From positions 221,271 through 285,270 of the forward strand of contig JAPTJF010000020.1 in assembly GCA_029339195.1 (NCBI GenBank): 64,000 nt of DNA, in the 5' to 3' direction. Positions 54,501-64,000 of this stretch are shown one piece after another; the first letter of the stretch is position 1; every line of letters starts with the position of its first letter. The notes beneath the pieces were generated by a model, which saw only the letters and a program-made list of their open reading frames with translations, was not told the DNA's origin and did not search any database. The stretch comes from Micractinium sp. NFX-FRZ (lineage: Eukaryota > Chlorophyta > Trebouxiophyceae > Chlorellales > Chlorellaceae). Made by a program: the position numbers and the translations under genes.

Positions 54501-57500
54501 CACTTCAAATGCCAAGGGATGGCCGCCACCATGCGCCCCCACCACCCCACCCCACTCCACCCCCCGACACACACGCAGATGGCGCTGGCGATCATGAAGC
54601 GCAGCGTGAAGAAGCGGGCGGGGTTCAGCGTGGACAAGGTGGCGCCGCTGGACTGCGTGGGGGCATCCTTCATCCCCGCCCTCTTTGGTGGGGGGGGCTG
54701 CTGTGCCTGCTGGGCTGCTGCCTACCATGTGCCTTGCCTGCTGCTCGTTCTGGGGCTGGGGGTGTCGACTCGGGGCTGGGGTGCTGCCGTTGCTGCCCCC
54801 CCTTGTTTAGGCTGGGGAGATGCGTGTGTGTACTAATCTAATGGTCAAGAGGTGGCCTGTGTTGGGGGCGGGGTTTCAACCAGACAAAGACAGCCTGCTT
54901 TCCACCCGCCCCATCCGCCCCGCCGCCTGCAGCCCACGGCAAGGACGACACCTTTGTGTTCCCCCACCACAGCGAGCGCCTGTTCCAGTCGTACGCCGGC
55001 GACAAGAACTACGTCACCTTCCAGGGGGAGCACAACTCGGGTGAGGTCCACAGAAGGAGCACAACTCAGGCGTGGGCTAAAAAACAAAACCATGTGACCT
55101 TCCACGGGGGGAGCACAACTTGGGTGCGAGGGGCGCCTGGTTGGCAAGAGGTGGGCTAGAGGTGGCAGGAAGTCGGTTAGTGACCTTCCAGGGGGAGCAC
55201 AACTCGGGTTGAGGGTGGCGCCTTGGCAGGGGGTGGTGGGGCAAACAAACAGGTGGGAGGTGGGCGGTGGCTCATGAAGGCGGGGTCGGTTCTGGCGGTG
55301 GGCTGGTGTTCCAGCGCCCCTGAGGCGCTCATGTGGCTCCGGTCTCATGCCCACCCCTGGTGTATCAGCATGCCCATTCTGCGTGCGCCCCACCCGCACA
55401 CCCTTTCACACGCCCTACAGTGCGCCCCGTTTTCTCCACGACTTGCCCCTTGCCGGCATGCTCCAACTTGCTTTCTGCCCTGCCACATTCCCCTCTCCAC
55501 GTGTACCTCATACCCACCCTGCAGTGCACCCCGACTTCTTCTGCGCCCCCGCCCATTTCATACTTTATCCTTCTTTAGAAAGTTGACTTCCTGCTGCATG
55601 CCTTCTCTCATGTTCACTTCATCATGCCCACTAACCCCTGACCCCCTGCAGTCCGTCCTGACTTCTTCTACGACTCCGCCCTCATCTTCCTGCTGCAAGC
55701 GCTGCGGGTGGACGAGCTGGTGGGCCCGCAGGTGGACCTGGCAGCACTGCCCTCCGGCCAGCTGCCCCACCTGTGAGTGACTGCTCAACCCCCATTTCTG
55801 CTTGAGAGTGGGATTCCGGGTGGTGGTGGGGTGGGCCCAGCTGGTGGACCTGGCCGCACTGCCCTCAGGCCAGCTGCCCCACCTGTGAGCGCAAAGGCCA
55901 GCCGGTGTATGTCTGCAGGGGTTTGACTTGCTTGTGGTGGTGCCAGCGGCGGATAGGAGTCTGGCGTCCCTGTCAACCAGGCCGCTGCCATAGGACAGCA
56001 TGGCCAGGGGTGCATTACCTCCTGCCTATTGAGGTTGCATCTCTCGCTGCCTGCTGTTCATGGTGGTGCCCGCTCATCTCCCCGCACCCCCTCGCCCCCT
56101 CACCCACTGCCACCCTCCCGCACTGCGCCTGCAGCACCCACCGCGGCAACTCCATCTACGTAGCTGCCAGCAGCAACCACTCCGAAGATCTGGAGGGACC
56201 GCAGGAGGGGGAAGGCGGGGGGAGCCGTGCGGGCAGCAGGGCTGGTGCCTCACCCCGCAGCCGCTCCCCCAGCCCCGGCAGCCAGCTGGCCCGTGCCAGC
56301 AGCAGCCTGTCCCCTCGGCAGCTCAACCCGCCGTGGGCGCTGCCGCCGCGTGGCGACAGCGGACGGCTGGCGGCGGCAGCTGCCGCCGACTTCTCAGCGC
56401 ACGCAGCACAGCAGGAGCAGCAGCAGCAGGAGCAGCAGCCGCTTGGGGAGGCGGTTGAGCACCTGGCCTCGCTTCTAGGGGCAAGCAGGGTGTCACATGC
56501 AGATGGTGAGGAGGAGCAGGCAGCAGCCGCATTCATAAGTGAAGAGGAGGCGCTGCAGCGGGCCCTTGAGCTGTCCCTGCAGGATGCGCGCCAGCAGGCA
56601 CAGCAGGATCAGACGGAGCAGGCGCAGCAGGGGCAGGCCGGGGCAGCGCCTGACACTGCTGCAGCAGGGGCAGATGCAGCAGCAGCAGCGGCAGGCCTGC
56701 CGCTGCACGTGCGCTACAACCAGGCGTTTGCCACCAGCGGCGCTGAGGGGCAGCGGAACCCGCTGTTTGGGGGCACCAGCGGTGGAGACGTGCCAGGCAA
56801 CCCGTGAGCCGGGGCGATGGGGGCCAGGGTCAGGCGGGCTGGCAGCTCTCATCATTTGCTGCCACAGACAACTGGCATCTGATGCGTGGGTCGCTGCCTT
56901 GCCCTGAACATGTCGCCATGCCCCACTCCGCTGCGCGCTGCAAACCCTGCCGGTTCTGCACACAGCGCTCACCCAGCAGGGCCACCACCTGCTGTGCTGT
57001 GCTGCCGCCTGCTGCGCTGCCATTGCTGCCACCTGCTGTGCTGCCCTCATCGCCACCTGCGGCGCTGCCCGTTGTTGCCGCCCCCCTGCAGGGATGAGGA
57101 GGAAGCCATGCTGGCTGCTGCGCTGGCAGCCTCCATGCAGGACCGCCAGCCGGCAGCTGGAGGGCACGCAGCAGCGACAGGAGCCGCCGGGGCGGGCGGG
57201 CGGGCTGGTGCGCCGGCGCCGGCGCCTGCTGACGTGGCACTGCCAGCTAAGGGCAGGGCCAGCGAGGCGGCTGAGCTGGCGCACTACTACGGCCGGGGAG
57301 GGGCGGCCGCTGCAGGGGCAGCTTTTGGGGCGGGGGACGGCGGCACGGGGGGCAAACAGGATCAGGAGTGGGAGCAGGGAGGGGAGGAGGTGTCGTCAGA
57401 TCGTGCCTCGGCCCGTGGATCCCAGGCAATGGCAGATGCGCATGCAGGCCAGGAGGCGGCAGCTGTCAGGCAGCCCTCCATGCAGCTTCATTCTGCGCTG

Positions 57501-57662
57501 GACGAAGCCGCCGCCGAGGTGCTTGCGCAGCAGGGTGTCGGCGGCAGCAGCTGCGGCACTGCCGGCAGCGGCAGCGGCGGCGGTGCCGGCAGCAGCGGCA
57601 GCGGCGGCGGTGCCGGCAGCAGCGGCAGCGGCGGTGCCGGCAGCGGTGGCGGCGGCAGCTAG
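51555..57662 (+). CDS. Alpha/beta hydrolase (plant At3g23540-like) with C-terminal UIM-like motifs
   Basis: Serine hydrolase of the plant alpha/beta family with unknown substrate. Eleven exons: 51555-51664, 52081-52217, 52408-52493, 52965-53055, 53386-53477, 54037-54126, 54579-54687, 54933-55040, 55652-55772, 56135-56803, 57092-57662; 2184 nt, 727 aa. Core: LWDQLVDAVCRPPRDD, KYYRLDVSLTNSRGQKLQGS, GITVFAFDFAGSGLSEGSYV, nucleophile elbow IGLWGRSMGAVTALLYSQ, VLDSPFSRLVDLMLELA, acid AHGKDDTFVFPHHSERLF, base FQGEHNSVRPDFFYDSA. The oxyanion motif expected as CHGNSG reads CHCNSGS, across the exon 2/3 junction. The last 330 residues are disordered but contain two helices resembling ubiquitin-interacting motifs: EEEALQRALELSLQDA and DEEEAMLAAALAASMQD. 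The end is a GGGAGSSGSG repeat. Introns 4 and 6-9 are full of exon-edge copies. Confidence 0.9.
53116..53139. repeat. Exon-edge echo after hydrolase exon 4
   Basis: About 22 bases around the exon 4 donor (53041-53064, coding LREE then GTGGGTGG) recur 75 bp downstream with small changes. Confidence 0.7.
53937..53969. repeat. Exon-edge echo before hydrolase exon 6
   Basis: 33 bases of the exon 6 start (54039-54071, coding LDSPFSRLVDL) recur 102 bp upstream with two or three mismatches; the acceptor is lost in the copy. Confidence 0.9.
54214..54250. repeat. Exon-edge echo after hydrolase exon 6
   Basis: The exon 6 end (54090-54126, coding DQQLRIPKPLIK) recurs 124 bp downstream with a few changes and loss of the donor. 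Confidence 0.88.
54368..54478. repeat. Two echoes before hydrolase exon 7
   Basis: The exon 7 start (54579-54612, coding MALAIMKRSVK) occurs at 54441-54478, spacing 133 bp with its CAG acceptor kept, and in shorter form at 54368-54384. The flanks (CCCCAAGGG / GCCAAGGG) are also shared. Confidence 0.9.
55055..55214. repeat. Three echoes of hydrolase exon 8 end
   Basis: The exon 8 end and donor (55012-55046, coding VTFQGEHNS) are repeated at 55055-55077, 55094-55128 and 55180-55214. The third is almost identical to the original but its donor has become GGTTGAGG. Confidence 0.92.
55411..55560. repeat. Two echoes before hydrolase exon 9
   Basis: The exon 9 acceptor and start (55642-55686, coding VRPDFFYDSA) recur at 55517-55560 (CCCTGCAGTGCACCCCGACT, acceptor intact) and, more decayed, at 55411-55454. 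Confidence 0.85.
55833..55889. repeat. Exon-edge echo after hydrolase exon 9
   Basis: 57 bases of the exon 9 end and donor (55723-55778, coding GPQVDLAALPSGQLPHL) recur 111 bp downstream with very few changes and an intact CTGTGAG donor. Confidence 0.93.
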
Positions 57663-57664
57663 GA

Positions 57665-58408
57665 CGCAGCAGAGCAGGCGCAACAGCAGCCCTAGGCGGT
57701 GTGCACTCGACAGCTGTGGCATGGTAATAAGTCTTAGGAGAAAAATGCATGCGTGCGTGTGATGTGTAAGCTGTGAGATGTGGCAGCCAGCCAGTGCACG
57801 TGAAGGACGCTAGTACGTGTTCTGCTCTCAGCGCCAGGACATGAGATGGCCCACAGACTTGCAGTTAGATAGTGCTGGGCAAGGTGCAGACCGCTTGCTT
57901 CCCCTCTTCCTGGTGCGCACGTCTCACCATGAAGCGATGCATGCTGATTGGGGCAGGCAGGCGGGCACGAAAGGAGGCATGCGCCAGCATGTGATACCAC
58001 ATGGGTCGGCACCATGGGCAATGCCGTCACCCTTGAGAGGGAGTGGGCATGCTATTGACGACCAATTATGTTGCACTGCCCGCCGCCATGCAGCAGCCCT
58101 GGCGCCAGTCGGGCAGTTCCCACATGTCTGGCAGGCTGGCCCAAGCAGCGCCTGCATGCGACGCTTAGGCACCCTGCCCTGTTGACACCCCTCGCCCATG
58201 AATGCCACAAAATGACGCAGCGTAGATCTCCACATCTTACACAGACACATCATTGGGATTCGTTTCTACAGCCACCAAAAACACACCTTGTTGAACAGTC
58301 TAAAAGAGTGCACCCATGTCATGTTGTGACTCTAGCGGAAACTGAGGGTGCACTCGATCGGGGATGCCTGCGTGACACGTTCTTTAACCATTGAAAAGGA
58401 GCTTGGCA
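57665..58408. other. Convergent intergenic region, hydrolase to U-box gene
   Basis: About 745 bp between convergent stops. TGTAA at 57765-57769 lies about 103 nt after the hydrolase stop; TTACA at 58237-58241 is a candidate signal for the U-box gene. A perfect 9-bp inverted repeat (GAGTGCACC at 58306-58314, GGTGCACTC at 58347-58355) could form a hairpin in the U-box 3' UTR. Confidence 0.5.
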
Positions 58409-61400
58409 TCAGCTGAGCAGCCCCGCTGGCTCCAGGCTGGCCACCATGCTGCGCACGATGAGGTTGGGGCGCAGCGTGAGGTCATGCAGCGGGGCGCCGG
58501 TGAGCGGGGAGCTCGGCGGCTGGCCTGCCGCCGTCTGCCGCGCAATCCAGGCTGCAGCCGGGGGCGGGGATGGTGCCGGTTACAGTGAGGGATTGCAGTC
58601 TCTCTGTTGGTAGTAGGAAAGGCCAGGAAGCAGGCACCTAAAAGACAGCCAGCCGCAGCTGATGCCAGGCACAGCCAAGCCAGCCGTTGGGCAGCTTTCC
58701 CGGTACCCCTGCATCCACCCTCGATGTTTGCAGCAATGGAAGCACGCCCGGGCGCCCCCAAAAGGCAGCCAGCTGAGGGAAGGCAAAGCCCAAAACAGCC
58801 GCTGGGCAGCTTGCCTTCGCACCCAGGTGCCCCCACCCACAGTGAGGCAACCCTTACGTGCAAGAGGGGCGTAGCGCAGATGAACACAAATCGCGAACAT
58901 GACGGCTCACCCTCGATTGCCTCCCTGCTGTAGGTGGTGCCGTCGGCCGCCAGCACTGGGTCACGCATCGGCTCATGGCTGATGGGGCAGCACAGCTGGC
59001 TCAGCACGTCGTGGTCCAGCCCAGCAGGCACCACAGCAGGCATAGCAGGCACAGCGGCAGCGCTGCCAGAGGCGTCAATTCCGCTGGGGGCTGGGTCGGC
59101 GGGGCCTGCGGCGGCAGGAGCTGCTGCAGCCGCCGCTGCGCTGCTGCATGCCGTGCCTGCTACGCCTGCTGTGCCTGCTGTGCCCAGTACCCCGCCCAGC
59201 CCCAGCTGCTGCATCAGCTCCTCCACCTCTGCATCTGCTGCAGTCACCCCTGCTGCTGCCTCGCACGCCGCCTCCCTACGGGCACGCACCGCTGCCGAGG
59301 CTGCTGTCAGTGCCGCCTCCTGCTCAGGGGTGCCGGCTCGCTGAGCTGCCGAGGTGCCTCCAAGGCAGCCTGCTACGCCACCCCTGTCGCCAGCTGCCTG
59401 CTGCTGCTGCCGCTGCCACTGACGCCAACTACCCCCGCCCCTGCTGCTGGCTTCAGTCGCTCCAGAGATGCTGCCGCTGCTGTTGCCAGAAGCACTGCTG
59501 CGGCTGCTTGCCTGACCAGGCGTCAGCGGCGCAAGGGGCGCGGGCCTGGCTGCAACTAGGACGACCCTTCTTGGCTGCACAGTTGCTGAGCCAGAGCTTG
59601 GGCCGCTGCTGCTCCCCTGTTCTGCTGAAGCACTGGCAGCAGGACTGCGCCCCATTGTTGCCTCTACCGCAGCCGCTGTGGCCGCCTCGGCGGCCGCTGC
59701 CGCTGCATCTGCTGCCGCTGCGTCTGCTGCCGCTGCCTCTGCCGCTTGCGCTGCGGCGGCCTCTGCTTCCGCTGCCGCCGCCGCCGCCGCCTCCTGCCTC
59801 TCCCTCTGCTGCTGCCGCTTGGCGGCCTTGGCAGCCGCCCTGCTTGCTTTGGCAGCCTGTTCCGCAGCCTGCTGCTCCTCTTCAGCCACAAGAGCAGCTG
59901 CCGCTGCATCTGCTGCTGTCGCAGCGGCTGCCACATCTTCGGCAGAGCTGGGCTGAGCCTGCTGCTCCTTCTGGCGGCGGCTGCGGCGGCTCCGGCTGTG
60001 CTGTGAGGCCTGCTCGGGTTGCGCCGCTGCCCTGCAGCAGTCAGATGGCAGCAAGGGTTCGGGGGCAAGATGCTGGTTGTGAGGAACACGTCGAACCGCC
60101 ACCCCTGCGTGCACCCATGCGCCCATGCACGGCCACCCAGGCACCATGTTGTGAGGCTTGGGCACGCGCGGCAGGCAGCGGAACACAGAGAGAGGGGTGC
60201 CAACTCACTCATTCTGGGTGTCTGCCAAGTACAGGAAGGCCATCGCCTGGGACACCTCGTCACTGGCCTCCAGCAGATGCTTCAGCATGCTGGAGGCCGC
60301 CACACTTGTTGGCTGCTGGCCTATGGCTGCCTTTGCGGCTGCAGCGGCCCTGAGAGCCTCGGCACTGAAGCCAGCCGCGGAGGTGCCTCGCTGCGCACCG
60401 TTAGCGGCAGCTGCAGCAGCGCGGCGAGCGTCCAGGGCTGCTGCTGACGCAATTCGCGGGTCCGAGAGGCCGGTAGTGAGGGTTGGTCCTGCCTCGGTTG
60501 CCGTGCTGGTGCTGGGAGCCGAGGAGGCTGGCCGGGCCGCTGCGGAGGTGGGTGCAGCGGTCGCAGGCGCCGAGCTGCCTCGCTTTGCCCCAGAGGCTGC
60601 AGCCGGCAGAGCCCCGCCGGTGGCACGGCGAGAGCCAGCCGCTGAGCTGTCCCACGCTGCCCCAGCGGCCCCAGCGTCCGCAGCAGGCGCAGCGCCGCCA
60701 GCTCTCCCTGCAGCCCCACCAGCCCCAGTGGCTTCGACCCTGCTGCCAGCTGCCGCTGTGCCATGCTGCGCCCCAGCTGCCGCTGCGGCCCCACCAGCCC
60801 TCGAGCCAGCCGAGCGGGAGCGTGCTGTTTCTGCAAGGCGCTGGGCCCAGGACTGCGAGGCGCGGGGGGCTGCTACTGGGAGCTCAACGCTCTCCCCTAG
60901 GGCCGTGAGCGCCGCGTGTGCTTGAAGCCGCAGCAGTTCCCGCGGGCCCTCCAACAACTGTTTCAGGGCTGGGATGGCTGCGGCCCGCAGAGCGTCGTGG
61001 TTTGCTGGCTCTGCGCTGAGGTCGAGGAAGGTGTGTGCAGCTGCATCCAGCGCCACTGGATCGTTGCTACGCCTGCAGCAGTCTGCCAGGGCGGGCATGC
61101 CGCCGGACGCACGCAGCGCTGCATGGGTGTCCGGAAGCCACGACGCACAGCGCTGCAGCAGGAGCGCAGCTGGCGCTACTGCAGCGGCCTTCTGGCTGCA
61201 CAACAGCTGCACCAGAGCAGGTATGCAGCCGGCCGCTGCCAGTTGCTGCAGGCTGTCCTTACTGCAACACATGTTTGCCAGAGTGCTGGCTGCAGCACCC
61301 CGCGTGGCCTCTGAGTGGCTGCTCTGTAACAGTTGCGCCAGCTGGCGAGCAATTGTTGGCCGTGTGGTGGCCTCACATCTGTAAATATGCTCCAGAGTGT

Positions 61401-61608
61401 CAGCTGCTGTGCTGCGCACCGCCTTGCTGCTGCTGCCCAGGCACTGCGCTAGCACTGGGATGCCGCCTGCCGCTACCACAGCCGCCAGGCTAGCAGGGTT
61501 GCGATCCACCAGCTGGCCCAGCTGTCGGGCTGCTTGCACCTGCAGCAGCTCCGCCCCGCTTTGCAGGCGCTGCAGCAGGGCCGCCACGTCAGGCTCGCTG
61601 GCTGCCAT
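58409..61608 (-). CDS. ARM-repeat U-box E3 ubiquitin ligase
   Basis: Plant-type PUB protein that ubiquitinates targets bound by its ARM domain. Three exons on the minus strand: 60209-61608, 58911-60031, 58409-58551; 2664 nt, 887 aa. Unusually the ARM repeats come first (residues about 5-260): AALLQRLQSGAELLQVQAA, AARQLGQLVDRNPASLAAV, VAAGGIPVLAQCLGSSSKAV, ATRGAAASTLANMCCSKDSL, AAAGCIPALVQLLCSQKAA. A long A/G/S-rich stretch follows with an Ala/Glu/Lys coiled segment (about 480-580). The U-box is at the very C-terminus: DHDVLSQLCCPISHEPMRDP, VLAADGTTYSREAIEAWIAR, SPLTGAPLHDLTLRPNLIVR. Most plant PUB-ARM proteins have the U-box before the ARM repeats, so the order is reversed. Intron 2 holds a degenerate tandem duplication of about 120 bp. 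Confidence 0.9.
58636..58830. repeat. Degenerate tandem duplication in U-box gene intron 2
   Basis: The block from 58636 (TAAAAGACAGCCAGCCGCAG ... CCAGCCGTTGGGCAGCTT) recurs from 58758 (AAAAGGCAGCCAGCTGAGG ... CAGCCGCTGGGCAGCTT), spacing about 120 bp. Confidence 0.7.
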
Positions 61609-62260
61609 GCTGAAGCAAGAGTGATGGGAAGATCTTCTGCTCACTTCTTGCGGAGGGGCGCCTGCATGCATGGACGCGGGCGGGCGCGGCCGCCGCGGTT
61701 GCGGGCGGTGGCAGGCGGCGGCGGGCGCGCCAGGTACGGCACACTGGCAGCCTCGGCACCTGCTTGCCCCGCGCTGCAGCAACCCTGGCAGGCGGCCAGG
61801 ATGGGCAGAGGGTACCTTGAAAGTAGGGAGGGGGAGGGGGAGTCCTGGAGCTTCTCGATCCTGTGCGTGCGCCTCAACCCGAATGGTTGAAAGTTGAGAA
61901 GGCACCAGGTTGAGTTGGACTGAAGTTCTGAGACACAGCAAACAGGCGCTCTAACAGGTAGAGAGGGTTGCTTTCTCACCCAGGGGGCAGGTATGCTGCG
62001 CATGCAGGCGGCGAAGCCTGCGTCTCCCTGTTTACCGTAGCAAGAAGCAGAAGCGTGGCTTCCCAGGGGACTACCAAGGTGGGCACAGCCCACTCGGCGC
62101 CACCGCCGCCGCCGCCGCCGCCACCAGCCCAGCGCCTCGCTCGACTTGCCGTCCTCTCCCTTTGCTTCCGGTGGTGCAAAGACAGACATGGTTACATGTT
62201 GTGCAGATCAATTCACATTCTTACAGCATTACCATCAATCAGCTGTGTGCGGTGGGGCGG
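61609..62260. other. Intergenic region upstream of U-box gene
   Basis: 652 bp between tandem minus-strand genes, holding the U-box gene promoter and the 3' UTR of the EF-hand gene. A (GCC)n stretch lies at 62101-62125. No extra gene is supported. Confidence 0.4.
62221..62225 (-). terminator. TGTAA polyadenylation signal (candidate) of EF-hand gene
   Basis: TTACA on the plus strand, TGTAA in the sense of the minus-strand gene, 36 nt beyond its TAA stop. Confidence 0.45.
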
Positions 62261-63955
62261 TTAGCCGTGGATGAGAGCCAGGATGGCACTCAGCGCTCCC
62301 GCCACGGCAGCAAACAGCCACGAGCGGCTGGGGGTGCTGCCGCTGTTGGGGGCCACGGCATTAGGCTCTGGCGCCATGGTGGCAGCAGCTTGTGCGACAG
62401 CAGGAGCCTGCAGGGCAGGCAAAGGGAGAGGATGAGGCACAGCGTAAGGTGTTGAGCGCCGACGCTCGCCAGGGCGGCAGATCTGCTGGCGCCAGCTGGC
62501 AAAACCGGTGATCATCAGTGCATGCTGTGCAGGCATTGCCCATCCACCCCCCAAGTGCCCACCGTGGAGGTTGGAGCAGCCCACCACTGCAAGTCAGGCG
62601 CTCACCGGTGCGGGCGCGGGCGCGGGCATGGGGGAGCCGGCGGGGCCAGCCGCCGCCTGCCACCCCTCCAGCTCAGCATCAAACTCTGCCGCCGACAGGG
62701 CGCCATTCATATCAGCATCCAGCGCATCAAAGGCGGCGCGCAGCTGGCCCAGCAGCAGGGCGTCAGAGTTGTCCATCGCGTCGGCTGCAGGGGTGGGGGG
62801 AGGGTGGGGCTGATTGACGGGTGGGCAGGGAAGGGTGGGGTGGGGTGGGGCGAGGTGAGGTGCCTGGGGTGGGTTGGGTAGCTGTGGGGTATGGGTGCCA
62901 CCATGAGGCAGGGCAAGGGTGGGTGAGGGTCGGGCCGGGGAAGGTTAGGGGCGTGTGTGGCAAGTTGCTGCATGACGTGGGTAAAGGTGCTGACAGCACT
63001 TGAGCCAGCCCAAGTAGCTGCCGGCACACTGCAGCCACCTCGCCGCTCTGCCAGCGCTAGCCCACCCCGGCTAGCCCACCCCTGCCTGCTGCCTGCCTGG
63101 CGGCGCAAGTGTCACACTGCCCTAATCCCTGCTCACCGCAGCCGGGCAGCGCAGTCTCACAGGCCTCCTCGAAAGATAGCGTTCCATCCGCGTTGCTGTC
63201 GATGCAAGAGAAGTAGGCGAGGATGTCGGCGGGGGAGGAGAGGGAGGCGGGGGGGCGGCAGCTGGGCATGGTGGCATTGGCCAGGGCTGTCGACAGCAGC
63301 TCGGCATCAGAGGACAGCAGTTCAGTGTCGTCCGTGGCTTGCAGCATGTGGCGGCGGCGGGCCGGGGCTGCAGGAGGGGGAGAGGAGGGGGGTAGGGAGG
63401 CACACGTGGAGGGCGCACAGGTTGGCGGTGGCTGGCAGCTGGGCTGCACGCAGCATCAGGCAGGCAAAGCAGCGCGTCGACCCACCCAGTCACTTGCACC
63501 CTTAGCTACTGCGCAGCTTCCTGCCCTCCCCAGCTCACCATCGACGGCGGCGCACTGGCCGTCAGGCTGCTCGGGCACAGCGCACAGCACGGCTGTGCCG
63601 TCAGCCGACGCCATCATGGCAGGGTCGAGGAAAGGCATTGAGCCCTCGAGTGAATCTTCTGGGAGCTGCCCCACGGGGCAGCCGCCGCGGCAGCCGCCCT
63701 CGCAGTTGCAGCCCTGTGGCCGGGGTGGGGAGGGGCAAGGGGGAGGAACGGCGGTGACTGGCGGCGCAGGCCGGAAATGCACGGTACGTGCGTGCACGCC
63801 GCCGGTTCTAGCTTCCGATACAGTATTCAAACGGCAGCATTGTAGCGCTTCTGGTGCCATTGGTGTCCAGTGACAGCATGACTCACGAAGATGTTGCACG
63901 AGCCGACCACTAGCGCCGCCAGTCCCCAAATTTGAAGAGTGTGTAACTTGGCCAA
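62261..63955 (-). CDS. EF-hand protein with hydrophobic (GPI-like) C-terminus, 5' end unresolved
   Basis: Calcium-binding protein of two EF-hands. Exons on the minus strand: 62261-62407, 62606-62784, 63137-63367, 63539-63713, and a 5' exon ending at 63887. EF loops: DSNADGTLSFEE (canonical D-x-N-x-D-G-x-L-x-x-E-E) and DADMNGALSAAE (D-x-D-x-N-G-x-L-x-x-x-E). A Cys/Gly-rich module comes before them (GCNCEGGCRGGCPVGQLPED), then ATDDTELLSSDAELLS. The C-terminus is P/S-rich followed by SWLFAAVAGALSAILALIHG, typical of a GPI or tail-anchor signal. The 5' exon reads LHTLQIWGLAALVVGSCNIF before a perfect GTGAGT donor, like a signal sequence, but no ATG is in frame before the window end, so a further exon probably lies beyond 64000. 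Alternative: start at an ATG near 63866 reading through the intron, giving no signal peptide. Confidence 0.7.
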
Positions 63956-64000
63956 GATTCCCTTGTTTTCCCTCCCCGTGACTTGTAAACACTCTATCTA

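Noticed and set aside
59148..60353. 401-codon plus-strand frame opposite the U-box gene
   Set aside because: Leu/Pro/Cys-rich antisense of an Ala/Gln-rich coding region; no recognisable domain.

Overview
The window is nuclear DNA of a green alga, most likely a GC-rich trebouxiophyte of the Chlorella type. The basis is: dense split genes with short GT-AG (and many GC-AG) introns ending in a GCAG-like acceptor, strong third-position GC, proteins of plant/algal type (a nuclear-encoded plastid-type ribosomal protein L15, plastid-type MATE carrier, LOG2-type RING ligase, RTF1/VIP5, plant-type alpha/beta hydrolase), long Ala/Gly/Gln low-complexity tracts, and TGTAA motifs downstream of several stop codons. 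The species is inference.

Layout, left to right: uL15c (-, 50-1804); LOG2/MGRN1-type RING E3 (+, 2181-4931); aspartyl aminopeptidase M18 (+, 5492-10168); BTB/POZ protein (+, 10608-12924); MATE transporter (-, 14002-18461); an unrecognised secreted or lumenal protein with a polyQ tract (+, 18826-20954); eS26 ribosomal protein with a glycine-rich tail (-, 21488-23762); DDHD-domain phospholipase (-, 24966-32087); an unrecognised protein made of one-exon-per-repeat units (-, 32685-34458); N6-methyl-AMP deaminase (MAPDA/ADAL) (+, 34624-38405); a two-domain CHRD protein with signal peptide and GPI-like tail (+, 38893-43441); RTF1 of the Paf1 complex (-, 44230-51174); alpha/beta hydrolase with UIM-like motifs (+, 51555-57662); ARM-repeat U-box E3 (-, 58409-61608); EF-hand protein with hydrophobic C-terminus (-, 62261 to about 63955, 5' end unresolved). 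All fifteen are single-copy housekeeping or lineage genes. I see no operon, transposon ORF, CRISPR, tRNA or rRNA. Exon models were built by hand; fourteen coding sums are exact multiples of three, and the EF-hand gene has an unresolved first exon.

The genes do not form one pathway. Three concern ubiquitin (the RING ligase, the U-box ligase, a hydrolase with UIM-like motifs), two concern translation, one transcription elongation, and others nucleotide salvage, lipid hydrolysis, peptide turnover and the cell surface. Four gene pairs are divergent with gaps of 165 to 380 bp.

The most unusual feature runs through the introns. In at least six genes, the sequence spanning an exon edge (splice site plus 15-50 coding bases) is present again, imperfectly, inside the adjacent intron. 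Most of these copies lie about 75-160 bp from the original, clustering near 110 bp. I count more than twenty such 'exon-edge echoes'. Several keep a usable splice site, and one (CHRD gene) gives two acceptors exactly 93 nt apart with no stop between them. About 9 of 117 modelled introns also start with GC instead of GT. These two observations are the best candidates for an undescribed process in this window.
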